DNA of 64,000 nucleotides from Clostridia bacterium (GTDB lineage Bacteria; Bacillota; Clostridia; Oscillospirales; CAG-272). Each line of letters begins with the position of its first letter. Position 1 is the first letter of the stretch. Position numbers and translations under genes: made by a program. Below, in pieces: positions 34,259-42,312 of this stretch. Location of the stretch: positions 20,846-84,845 of the forward strand of contig JAFQPI010000001.1 in NCBI GenBank assembly GCA_017411805.1, in the 5' to 3' direction. Under the pieces are notes generated by a model. That model was given only the letters and a program-made list of their open reading frames with translations. It ran no database searches and had not been told where the DNA came from.

Positions 34259-34567
34259 ATGAATGACCGTTCAAATAAGACAGTACGCCGAGGAATACAG
34301 CTCAGAGGTGATATAATTAATATCATCGGAGATGAGATTTATTACAGATTATATCTGATCCGCCGCGCCGGCATTCGTTTTTATGCGATCAATATCACAA
34401 GTGCAAAGGAAAGCGTTAGCCGCACCTTCGGCAGAGATAAACGCAAAGCATATGAGATATATGAGAAAATAGTCAGAAACACTGTGACTCCTTGCTCGCT
34501 TGCTGATATCGCAGAGGATTTTGCGGCTGAATCGGTAAATAAGAGAAATATTGTTTTGTTTCGTTGA
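34259..34567 (+). CDS. Small DUF6514-like protein
   Basis: 102 residues, with GGAGG six bases before the ATG. The pattern YYRLYLIRR-AGIRFYAINITS followed by RDKRKAYEIYEKIVRNTVTPCSLADIAEDF resembles the small clostridial proteins grouped as DUF6514. No membrane segment, cysteine pair or catalytic motif is visible. Function is unknown. Between this gene and nrdR is a sigma-A promoter, so the two are probably transcribed separately. Confidence 0.6.
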   Translation: MNDRSNKTVRRGIQLRGDIINIIGDEIYYRLYLIRRAGIRFYAINITSAKESVSRTFGRDKRKAYEIYEKIVRNTVTPCSLADIAEDFAAESVNKRNIVLFR

Positions 34568-34596
34568 ATGAAAATGGCGAATTTTTACTTTTTCTA

Positions 34597-34625
34597 TTTA
34601 CAAATCGCGAAAAATATGGTATCAT
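34597..34625 (+). promoter_or_regulatory. Sigma-A promoter of nrdR
   Basis: TTTACA (34597-34602), 17 bases, TATCAT (34620-34625), about 48 bases before the nrdR start at 34674. Confidence 0.7.
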
Positions 34626-34673
34626 ATATACTGTAGTATTATTGCATATCTTTGAAAGGATAGGTGATTGTAT

Positions 34674-35126
34674 ATGAAATGTCCACATTGCGGTTGTCTT
34701 GAAAGCAAGGTAATTGATTCCCGCCAGAATATTGAAAGTAACAATATCCGCCGCCGCCGTGAATGTATGGCGTGCCAGAAGAGATTTACGACCTTCGAGG
34801 TCGTCGAATCGGTTCAGACTATAGTTATAAAGAAGAACGGCTCAAAGCAGTTGTTTGACCGCCAGAAGCTTCTCACGGGACTTATGAAGGCGTGCGAAAA
34901 ACGCCCCGTGAACGCGGAAACGATCGCGTCAGAGATTGAGGCTGAGCTTCATAATTCGCTTCGCCAAGAGGTAACCTCGGGCGATCTCGGAGAGATGGTA
35001 ATGCGCAAGCTTAAGGATATTGATGACGTAGCTTACGTTCGTTTTGCAAGCGTTTACAGAGAGTTCAAGGATATTGAGACCTTTATCAAGGAGCTCAATG
35101 AAATCAAAAAGACCAGCGCAGAATGA
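34674..35126 (+). CDS. nrdR: Transcriptional repressor NrdR
   Basis: 150 residues from the ATG at 34674, the usual MKCPHCG start; the ATG at 34668 is too near the AGGTGA site. An N-terminal zinc ribbon (CPHCG ... [15 protein letters not shown]) is followed by an ATP-cone ([32 protein letters not shown]). NrdR senses ATP/dATP and represses ribonucleotide reductase genes. Those genes are not in this window. The stop codon overlaps an in-frame ATG of the pyruvate kinase frame, so nrdR and pyk are probably co-transcribed. Confidence 0.96.
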   Translation: MKCPHCGCLESKVIDSRQNIESNNIRRRRECMACQKRFTTFEVVESVQTIVIKKNGSKQLFDRQKLLTGLMKACEKRPVNAETIASEIEAELHNSLRQEVTSGDLGEMVMRKLKDIDDVAYVRFASVYREFKDIETFIKELNEIKKTSAE

Positions 35127-35137
35127 GGCGGTACAAA

Positions 35138-36556
35138 ATGAGAAAAACAAAAATAGTATGTTCGATAGGTCCCGCAAGCGAGAGCGAAGAGGTGCTTCGC
35201 GGGCTTTGCCTTGCAGGAATGAACGTCGCGAGGCTGAATTTCTCGCACGGTACTTATGAAGAGCACACGAGAAGGATAAACGCTATCAAAAAGGTGCGTG
35301 CGGAGCTCAATCTTCCCATAGCAATTATGCTTGATACCAAGGGTCCGGAATTTCGTATCAAGACGTTTGAAAACGGAAAGATATTCCTCGGCGACGGCGA
35401 TAAATTCACTTTCACTACAGAAGATATAATCGGCGATCAGAGAAGAGTGGCTGTAACTTATCAGGGACTTCCGGAGGAGCTGGATGCAGGCGATAGAATC
35501 CTGCTCAACAACGGTCTGCTTATCTTTGAAATAGATTCCATCATCGGTAACGATATCAACTGTACGGTAATCTGCGGCGGTGAGCTTTCCGACAGAAAGA
35601 GTATGAGCTTCCCCGGAAAGCATCTGAAGCAGAAATACCTTTCCGAGCAGGACAAGGCTGACTTGCTCTTCGGTGTACAACACGGCGTTGATTACGTTGC
35701 TTGCTCCTTCGTATCCTGCAAGCAGGATATGATAGATATTAGAAGCTATCTTGAAGAGATCGGCGGCGGATATCTTGACCTTATTGCAAAGATCGAGAAT
35801 CAGTCGGGATACGATAATATCGAGGAGATCTGCGAGCATTGCGACGGTATCATGGTCGCGCGAGGTGATATGGGCGTCGAGGTAGCATTTGAGAAGCTTC
35901 CCGCGATCCAAAAGCATTTGATCACAAAGTGCCGACTCCTTGGTAAGCGCGTGATAACCGCAACCGAAATGCTCGAATCGATGATACACAATCCCCGTCC
36001 TACAAGAGCGGAGATTTCAGACGTTGCAAATGCTGTATACGACGGCACAAGTGCGATTATGCTCTCGGGCGAGACAGCCGTCGGCGCGTATCCTGTACTC
36101 ACGGTCCAGACCATGGCTAAGATCGCGGAAACGGCAGAAAGCGATATCGACTATGCAACGAAGTTTTATTCTTCCGAGTTCAAGATCAAAAATTCCGTTG
36201 ATGCTATCTCGCATGCAACCTGCGCAATGGCTATAGATATAGACGCAAAGGCGATCGTCGCCTGCTCGCTTTCCGGTATGACTGCAAGACTTGTCTCGAG
36301 ATTCCGTGCTCCCGTGCCGATAATAGGACTTACCACTAATGAGATCACGTGGCGAAAGCTCGCACTTTCATGGGGAGTTACACCGGTTATATGCGATAAA
36401 TATTCTTCGATCGACGTTCTGTTCTATATTGCAAAGAATACCGCTGCGGAGGTCTTTTCGCTGAAAAAGGGCGATAAGATAGTAGTAACCGGCGGCGATA
36501 TTACAGGAAAATCAGGAAATACCAATCTTATCAAGGTTGAAGAAATAACCAAATAA
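35138..36556 (+). CDS. pyk: Pyruvate kinase
   Basis: 472 residues from ATG 35138, which gives the conserved MRKTKIVCSIGPAS start and has GAGG nine bases upstream; an in-frame ATG at 35123 is less likely. Motifs: MLDTKGPEFRIK, the active-site IAKIENQSGYDNI, MVARGDMGVE, and KRVITATEMLESM. The protein ends after the allosteric C domain without the extra phosphohistidine domain seen in some Firmicute enzymes. It converts PEP and ADP to pyruvate and ATP. It faces pckG tail to tail across one terminator. Confidence 0.96.
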   Translation: MRKTKIVCSIGPASESEEVLRGLCLAGMNVARLNFSHGTYEEHTRRINAIKKVRAELNLPIAIMLDTKGPEFRIKTFENGKIFLGDGDKFTFTTEDIIGDQRRVAVTYQGLPEELDAGDRILLNNGLLIFEIDSIIGNDINCTVICGGELSDRKSMSFPGKHLKQKYLSEQDKADLLFGVQHGVDYVACSFVSCKQDMIDIRSYLEEIGGGYLDLIAKIENQSGYDNIEEICEHCDGIMVARGDMGVEVAFEKLPAIQKHLITKCRLLGKRVITATEMLESMIHNPRPTRAEISDVANAVYDGTSAIMLSGETAVGAYPVLTVQTMAKIAETAESDIDYATKFYSSEFKIKNSVDAISHATCAMAIDIDAKAIVACSLSGMTARLVSRFRAPVPIIGLTTNEITWRKLALSWGVTPVICDKYSSIDVLFYIAKNTAAEVFSLKKGDKIVVTGGDITGKSGNTNLIKVEEITK

Positions 36557-36591
36557 AAATAATCCCGACCGAATCGGTCGGGATTATTTTT
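36557..36591. terminator. Terminator between pyk and pckG
   Basis: AATAATCCCGACCGA pairs with TCGGTCGGGATTATT, flanked by A and T runs, directly after the pyk stop and ten bases beyond the pckG stop on the other strand, so it can serve both. Confidence 0.9.
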
Positions 36592-36601
36592 ATGAAAATG
36601 A

Positions 36602-38392
36602 TTAAGCGTTGAGTCTTGCCTCGAGAGCAGCAAGCTCTTCGTACATCTCTGCGGGAACGCGGTCGCCGACGAGAGCGTAAAATTCCTTGATGTTCTGAAC
36701 GTCCTCGAGCCAGGAAGCCTTATCAACGGTGAGAAGCTCCTTGATGGTATCAAGAGTGATATCCTCAAGACCCTCGATGTTGATGTCCTCAGCCTTCGGA
36801 ACGTAACCGATAGCGGTCTCAACAGCGTCAACCTTATCTTCGCAGCGAGCGAGGATCCAGTCAAGAACGCGGAGGTTGTCGCCGAATCCGGGCCAAATGA
36901 AGTGGCCTTCGTCATCGGTACGGAACCAGTTAACGTGGAAGATCTTGGGAGCGTTGGGGATAACCTTGCCCATCTCAACCCAGTGCTTCCAGTAGTCGCC
37001 CATGTTGTAGCCAACGAAGGGACGCATAGCCATCGGGTCGCGGCGAACTACGCCGACTGCGCCTGCAGCTGCTGCAGTGGTCTCAGAAGCCATGATGGAA
37101 CCAACGAAGGAACCGTGCTTCCAGTCGAAGGACTGGTAAACCAGGGGAGCTGTCTTTGCGCGGCGACCGCCGAATACGATCGCGGATACGGGAACACCCT
37201 TAAGGGAGTTGAACTCGGAAGAAATGCAGGGGCAGTTCTTTGCGAGAGCGGTGAAACGGCTGTTGGGATGAGCGCCGCAGGTGGACTTATCCTTCTTATC
37301 GAACTTGGTGCAGTCCCAAGGTCTGCCCTGCCAGTCGATAGCGTTGCCGGGTGTGGGAGGATTGTTATCAAGACCTTCCCACCAAACGGTATTGTTCTCG
37401 GTGTTGTGAACGACGTTGGTGAAGATGGTGTCACGCATACAGGTGTGAAGAGCGTTGGGGTTGGACTTCTCGTTGGTACCGGGAGCAACGCCGAAGAAGC
37501 CGTTCTCGGGGTTAACTGCATAAAGCTTGCCGTCTTCCTTGTTAACGCGGAGCCAAGCAATATCGTCGCCTACGCACCAAACCTTGTAGCCCTTCTCGCG
37601 GTAGATTGCGGGAGGAATGAGCATTGCGAGGTTGGTCTTACCGCAAGCAGAGGGGAATGCAGCGGTGATGTATTTGATGTCGCCGTTAGGATACTCAACG
37701 CCGAGGATGAGCATATGCTCAGCCATCCAGCCTTCCTTGCGTCCGAGGTAGGAAGCAATACGGAGAGCGAAGCACTTCTTACCGAGAAGTACGTTTCCTC
37801 CGTAACCGGAGTTAACAGACATGATCTCGTTGGTCTCGGGGAAGTGAGTGATGTAACGGTTCTCCTCGTCGATATCAGCGCGAGCATGAAGACCCTTGAT
37901 ATAGTCGGGGCTGTCGCCGAGAGCCTCGAGGACGTTTACGCCTACGCGTGTCATAATGAGCATGTTGAGAACGACGTAGATAGAGTCGGTAAGCTCGATT
38001 CCGTACTTAGCAAAGTCGGAGCCTACAACGCCCATGGAGTAGGGAATAACGTACATGGTACGTCCCTTCATGGAGCCGCGGTAGAGCTTGAAGAGCTTTT
38101 CCTTCATCTCTGCGGGAGCCATCCAGTTGTTGATGTTACCTGCATCCTCTTTCTTTTCTGTGCAGATATAGGTTCTGCCCTCTACACGTGCAACGTCGTT
38201 TACAGCGGTGCGGTGCAGGTAGCAGTTGGGAAGGAGCTCCTGATTCAGCTTGATCATCTCGCCTGTGGAGCAAGCCTCTGCTCTGAGAGCCTCAGCCTGT
38301 TCCTCGGTGCCGTCGATCCATACGATCTTATCGGGCTTGGTCATGGCTGCCATCTCTTCGATCCAGTTAAGGACATACTTGTTGTTGGTCAT
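36602..38392 (-). CDS. pckG: Phosphoenolpyruvate carboxykinase (GTP)
   Basis: 596 residues, the size of GTP-dependent PEPCK (ATP-type enzymes are about 530 and unrelated in sequence). Diagnostic motifs: kinase-1a AAFPSACGKTNLAM with the reactive cysteine, kinase-2 CVGDDIAWLRV, and NWFRTDDEGHFIWPGFGDN. AAGGAGA precedes the ATG. The enzyme links oxaloacetate and PEP; in anaerobes it can run in the PEP-carboxylating direction. A sigma-A promoter lies about 60-90 bases upstream. A 509-residue open frame on the opposite strand (36902-38431) is a composition artefact. Confidence 0.96.
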   Translation of the reverse strand: MTNNKYVLNWIEEMAAMTKPDKIVWIDGTEEQAEALRAEACSTGEMIKLNQELLPNCYLHRTAVNDVARVEGRTYICTEKKEDAGNINNWMAPAEMKEKLFKLYRGSMKGRTMYVIPYSMGVVGSDFAKYGIELTDSIYVVLNMLIMTRVGVNVLEALGDSPDYIKGLHARADIDEENRYITHFPETNEIMSVNSGYGGNVLLGKKCFALRIASYLGRKEGWMAEHMLILGVEYPNGDIKYITAAFPSACGKTNLAMLIPPAIYREKGYKVWCVGDDIAWLRVNKEDGKLYAVNPENGFFGVAPGTNEKSNPNALHTCMRDTIFTNVVHNTENNTVWWEGLDNNPPTPGNAIDWQGRPWDCTKFDKKDKSTCGAHPNSRFTALAKNCPCISSEFNSLKGVPVSAIVFGGRRAKTAPLVYQSFDWKHGSFVGSIMASETTAAAAGAVGVVRRDPMAMRPFVGYNMGDYWKHWVEMGKVIPNAPKIFHVNWFRTDDEGHFIWPGFGDNLRVLDWILARCEDKVDAVETAIGYVPKAEDINIEGLEDITLDTIKELLTVDKASWLEDVQNIKEFYALVGDRVPAEMYEELAALEARLNA

Positions 38393-38454
38393 TCTTTTTT
38401 ATTCTCCTTGAATAAGATTTACAAAAATTAATGGTAATATCATACCCACACATT

Positions 38455-38483
38455 ATTTTACAATATTATAACTCAAAATGCAA
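38455..38483 (-). promoter_or_regulatory. Sigma-A promoter of pckG
   Basis: On the minus strand TTGCAT (38483-38478), 17 bases, TAAAAT (38460-38455), about 63 bases before the pckG ATG. A TATAAT-like string nearby (38465-38470) has no -35 at 17 bases. Confidence 0.6.
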
Positions 38484-38567
38484 TAGACAGTTTCAAATGT
38501 TACATTTTTTTAACATGTTGCCCAAAGTGTGAACGGAAATTTTATACACTTTGTACAGTGAAAATTG

Positions 38568-38581
38568 CGAACAAATGTTTG
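38568..38581. promoter_or_regulatory. LexA (SOS) box in the lexA promoter
   Basis: CGAACAAATGTTTG matches the Gram-positive SOS box CGAAC-N4-GTTCG in nine of ten arm positions. It overlaps the -35 hexamer of the lexA promoter, where bound LexA would block RNA polymerase. Confidence 0.85.
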
Positions 38582-38607
38582 CATTTTTTGCAAAAATTTG
38601 ATATAAT
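38579..38607 (+). promoter_or_regulatory. Sigma-A promoter of lexA
   Basis: TTGCAT (38579-38584), 17 bases, TATAAT (38602-38607), 68 bases before the lexA ATG and partly covered by the SOS box. Confidence 0.75.
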
Positions 38608-38675
38608 ATAATCAAGAAAAATTATCACCTCGGTAATAACCAAAAAATGGAATCATTATATGGAGAAATACAAAG

Positions 38676-39272
38676 ATGAAAGAGCTAACAGCAAGAGAAC
38701 GCTCGGTATATGAGTATATTAAAAACTCGCTCAGCGAGCACGGTTTTGCCCCGAGTGTCCGGGATATCCGAGATGCACTCGGCTTCAAGAGCACGTCAAC
38801 GGTACATATGTATCTGACCCGACTGTCTGATATGGGACTGATCAACCGCGAGGGCGGTAAGAGCCGCGCTATCCATATGGACGGCGTTGCAGCTTCGAAT
38901 CAAGTGCCTCTTATCGGACGAGTAACCGCAGGAAAACCCATACTCGCAGAGGAGGATTTTGAGGGCTATATCAACTTCTGTGCATCGTCGGTCGGATGCA
39001 GGCCCGAAAATCTTTTCGCCCTCAACGTAAAGGGCGAGAGTATGATTGAAGCTGGCATACTCGACGGCGACGTCGTGATCGTCGATAAACGCACTTATGC
39101 CGAAAACGGAGAGATCGTCGTTGCGCTTATCGGAGACGAGGCAACAGTCAAAACCTTCTATAAGGAAGACGGACATTACCGTCTTCAACCCGAGAACAAG
39201 ACCATGGAGCCCATCATCGAGGAGAGCGTTGATATTCTCGGTAAGGTCGTTGCCTCGCTGAGATTATACTGA
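38676..39272 (+). CDS. lexA: LexA repressor
   Basis: 198 residues. A winged helix-turn-helix (about 1-66, with APSVRDIRDALGFKSTSTVH) is joined to an S24 peptidase domain with the self-cleavage bond A85-G86 (VTAGKP), catalytic S122 (GESMIEAGI) and K159 (EATVKTFY). It represses DNA-damage genes until RecA filaments trigger its cleavage. The SOS box in its own promoter shows autoregulation. The ABC permease gene begins 14 bases after its stop with no recognised promoter, so the transporter may be partly under SOS read-through. Confidence 0.96.
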   Translation: MKELTARERSVYEYIKNSLSEHGFAPSVRDIRDALGFKSTSTVHMYLTRLSDMGLINREGGKSRAIHMDGVAASNQVPLIGRVTAGKPILAEEDFEGYINFCASSVGCRPENLFALNVKGESMIEAGILDGDVVIVDKRTYAENGEIVVALIGDEATVKTFYKEDGHYRLQPENKTMEPIIEESVDILGKVVASLRLY

Positions 39273-39286
39273 TCAAGGAGACTTTG

Positions 39287-41596
39287 ATGGCACACAGAAA
39301 AGACAAATACGTAGATCATGAACTTGTCAGATATACGCCGCGCCAAGCGATAAAGGATGCGGTAGGTTTTGTCGTGCGTTTTTTCTCTCCCGCCAATTTT
39401 AAGCACGGAATCAGAAGCGTAACGGGCGGCTTCCGCGAGTTTTCCGTATTCTTCTTTGCCATGCTGCTTGTCCAGCTGATGTTCTGGTTCCCGATGCTTG
39501 CCATGGAAGCGAGAGTTGCAACTATCAAGAAAGAAGCATACGCGGCAGCCGATTATCATTTGAAGATCGAAGGCTTTTCGAGTGACGAATGGACTGCGTA
39601 CTTCAACGAGACCTTCATTATAACCGATACTTACGATATAGAAGACCGTATGTATGAGTCTTATGAATACTCAACTTACCAAAACGGCAGCGGACGGCTT
39701 ATGTACGAGCTTAAGGTGCTTATGAATTCGGACGATGAGTCACACACGCGTCTTTTCCTTTTGAAGTATCCGGTAAGCGGTGAGAATATCAAGATAGAAT
39801 ACAGCCCGAGAACTTCATATCTTGCGGAAGTATCAAGGATCCGCGCAATATTTATCCCGATAATAATAGTTCTCGGACTCCTGTCATCGGTGATACTTTT
39901 GATACTGTATAACATACGTATCAATCATTATAAATTCCGCTACGGAGTATATATGTCCTTCGGAGCGGATTTCGAAAAGCTGTTTCATACTGCAGCGTGG
40001 GAGCTCTTTTCTATAGCAATGATAACGTTTGTTCCGTCGCTCATCATTGCATTGCTTGTCAGAATAATCATTTCCGCAAGCCTCGGCGGCGGAATTGGGT
40101 TTGGGATTTTTTCGATCCTTTGGTCATTTTTGTGGCTGTTCTTGGTTATTTTGCTTGCGGTATTTCCATCGGTCAAGTTTTTGTCAACGAGAACGCCGAC
40201 CTCGCTTATCGTCGCAGGCGACAATTCAAACTACGTCTCCTCGCCAAAGACTTCATTCAGAATATTCCGCAAGAGCTTCCCGAAGCATTATGAACTTTTC
40301 GGCTTCTGGCGATTCAGAAGGTACTATGCGACTCTGCTTGTTTCCGCAATAATCTTTTCCTCGTTTTTCCTCTGCGGTTTTTTCATCAACAGCATGGTCA
40401 CGGCTTCGGAAACTACACGTTTACCGGATATCACTTTGAGATCAAATTCTCCGGACGGTATCGACGTAATGCTCGTCGAAGAATTTTCCGAGATTAAAGG
40501 CGTGAAATATATCAATTGGGAAAATTCGATCGACGCAACTGCAATTAACGCGTATCTTGTTCTTGACAGAAGCCAAAGATCCGGTATTGCGTCAAAAACA
40601 GTAAAAACGGATATAGGTTTTGCCGACAATAATTATAAATACAGCAGAATTGATGAGACTCTGTACGATCAGATCACACGCGAGGGAGGCTGGAAAATCG
40701 AAGGTGATCTCTCAAGAGTAATGAGCGAAGATAATTGCATTGCCGTATCGGAATATATAAATAACTCCAAGGTCTTGAATTTCAAAGTGGGCGATAAGCT
40801 GACGCTTGCGGTTTTTGAAAGCACGGAAAAGCCGATCGATTACGACGTTCCGGATAATAAATACATTTTGAACCAGCTTATCAATAATGCGAAATTCAGA
40901 TTCGTAGAAGTGGAAATCGCCGCGATAGTTGATACGGGCGATACCGACGACAGATATATGATCGCAATGTCTGATGCTTTATTCAATAACGTCGTTCCCA
41001 AAGAGGTCAACGCAAGTAAAGCGGATATCTACGTTTCGGAAGGTATGTCGTATAAAGATCTTGATCTGATCTACGATACAATCCGTTCGGGGATTTCAAC
41101 TTTTGACGGCATTCAGCTGATAAACAACAGAAACAGCTTGCGTTATAATATAGCGGAAAAGAGCAGTATTACACCGGTCATTCTCCTTTGCGCGGTCTTC
41201 GTTTTGCTGGTGTCGCCACCCGTATGGTTCTTCTCGCAGTCCATGTTCGGTTCAAAGAGAAAAACAGAGAATTATATGCTTTCCGCATTTGGCGCAACCG
41301 ATTCGGAGCTCGGACGGCTGTATCTTTTCTCAGGATGCTCGCTTACGATTCCGGCAACGGTAGCAACGGTCCTTCTCGGATGGGGCGTTACCGAATTGAT
41401 ATATACCTTTATAAATCAATTCCTCACCTCTCTTGGCATGGGCGCTGATTTCAGATATAGCTACGAGTTTTCCTTCGTAGGATTGATAATTTGCGTAATG
41501 CTCTCGTCAGCAAGCGCGATTATATCAACTTATATGCCCTTTGCAAGATGGAAAAAGGAACGGGACAGAATCGCCAGAAGGCATCTCGGAGAATAA
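39287..41596 (+). CDS. FtsX/MacB-type ABC exporter permease
   Basis: 769 residues from ATG 39287 (AAGGAGA upstream). Four or more transmembrane helices of the FtsX class are visible: about 57-78, 190-210, 243-268, 280-300, one near 350-372, and a C-terminal set near 615-640, 680-705 and 725-755. A large extracytoplasmic segment (about 375-610) lies between. The arrangement resembles the BceB/VraG-like and MacB-like exporters that handle peptides, antibiotics or lipoproteins. The ATPase gene follows 14 bases later. No sensor kinase adjoins, so a Bce-type detection module is not shown. Confidence 0.85.
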   Translation: MAHRKDKYVDHELVRYTPRQAIKDAVGFVVRFFSPANFKHGIRSVTGGFREFSVFFFAMLLVQLMFWFPMLAMEARVATIKKEAYAAADYHLKIEGFSSDEWTAYFNETFIITDTYDIEDRMYESYEYSTYQNGSGRLMYELKVLMNSDDESHTRLFLLKYPVSGENIKIEYSPRTSYLAEVSRIRAIFIPIIIVLGLLSSVILLILYNIRINHYKFRYGVYMSFGADFEKLFHTAAWELFSIAMITFVPSLIIALLVRIIISASLGGGIGFGIFSILWSFLWLFLVILLAVFPSVKFLSTRTPTSLIVAGDNSNYVSSPKTSFRIFRKSFPKHYELFGFWRFRRYYATLLVSAIIFSSFFLCGFFINSMVTASETTRLPDITLRSNSPDGIDVMLVEEFSEIKGVKYINWENSIDATAINAYLVLDRSQRSGIASKTVKTDIGFADNNYKYSRIDETLYDQITREGGWKIEGDLSRVMSEDNCIAVSEYINNSKVLNFKVGDKLTLAVFESTEKPIDYDVPDNKYILNQLINNAKFRFVEVEIAAIVDTGDTDDRYMIAMSDALFNNVVPKEVNASKADIYVSEGMSYKDLDLIYDTIRSGISTFDGIQLINNRNSLRYNIAEKSSITPVILLCAVFVLLVSPPVWFFSQSMFGSKRKTENYMLSAFGATDSELGRLYLFSGCSLTIPATVATVLLGWGVTELIYTFINQFLTSLGMGADFRYSYEFSFVGLIICVMLSSASAIISTYMPFARWKKERDRIARRHLGE

Positions 41597-41610
41597 CGGA
41601 GGTTTGAATT

Positions 41611-42312
41611 ATGGAAGATAGAAAAGTAATACTAAAGGCTGAAAACGTAATAAAGCAATATAAGCAGTACGATACGACGGTGACTGCCGTAAACCGCGCA
41701 AACGTCGAGATCTACGACGGAGAAATGGTGGCAATAATCGGTTCATCCGGCTCGGGTAAGAGTACCTTCCTGCATATATGCGCCGGACTTGACAGACCAA
41801 ACTCCGGAAGGATTTTTATCCGAGGAAACGATATCACAGCGATGTCCTCGGATGAGCTCGGAGTCTTCCGCGGCAATTATATGGGAATGGTTTTTCAGAA
41901 TCATAATCTCATCCCGCAGTTCACGGCAATGGAAAATATCCTTATCCCGACTCTGATGTGCAATAAACCCGACCATAGCTACGAGGAACATTTCAAGAAA
42001 CTCGTGGCAACGCTTAATATCCACGACAGACTCCATCATCTGCCGAGCGAGCTTTCGGGCGGTCAGCAGCAAAGAGTTTCGATAGCGCGTGCGCTTATCA
42101 ACCGTCCGCAGGTCGTCTTTGCCGATGAACCCACGGGCAACCTCGACCGCGCAAACGCCGATGAGGTGCTCGAGTTGCTTATCAAAACCAAGGAGGAGCT
42201 TGGACAAACGCTTCTGATCGTAACGCACGATATGAAGATTGCCGAGCGAGCGGATAGGATACTCGTTATGGATAACGGCGTGCTTTCGCCCTACAGAAAG
42301 AAATCCGAATGA
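41611..42312 (+). CDS. MacB/LolD-type ABC exporter ATPase
   Basis: 233 residues: Walker A GSSGSGKST (about 46-54), Q-loop VFQNHNLIP, signature LSGGQQQRVSIARAL, Walker B VVFADEPTGNLD and switch THD. The DEPTGNLD form is typical of the MacB/LolD/BceA group, agreeing with the FtsX-type permease upstream. GGAGG precedes the ATG. The stop abuts the stop of the convergent flippase gene, and the operon terminator lies within that gene's last codons. Confidence 0.93.
   Translation: MEDRKVILKAENVIKQYKQYDTTVTAVNRANVEIYDGEMVAIIGSSGSGKSTFLHICAGLDRPNSGRIFIRGNDITAMSSDELGVFRGNYMGMVFQNHNLIPQFTAMENILIPTLMCNKPDHSYEEHFKKLVATLNIHDRLHHLPSELSGGQQQRVSIARALINRPQVVFADEPTGNLDRANADEVLELLIKTKEELGQTLLIVTHDMKIAERADRILVMDNGVLSPYRKKSE

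Noticed and set aside
36902-38431. 509-residue open frame on the plus strand opposite pckG
   Set aside because: It is exactly antisense to a strongly conserved enzyme, lacks a ribosome site and recognisable motifs, and arises from pckG codon usage.
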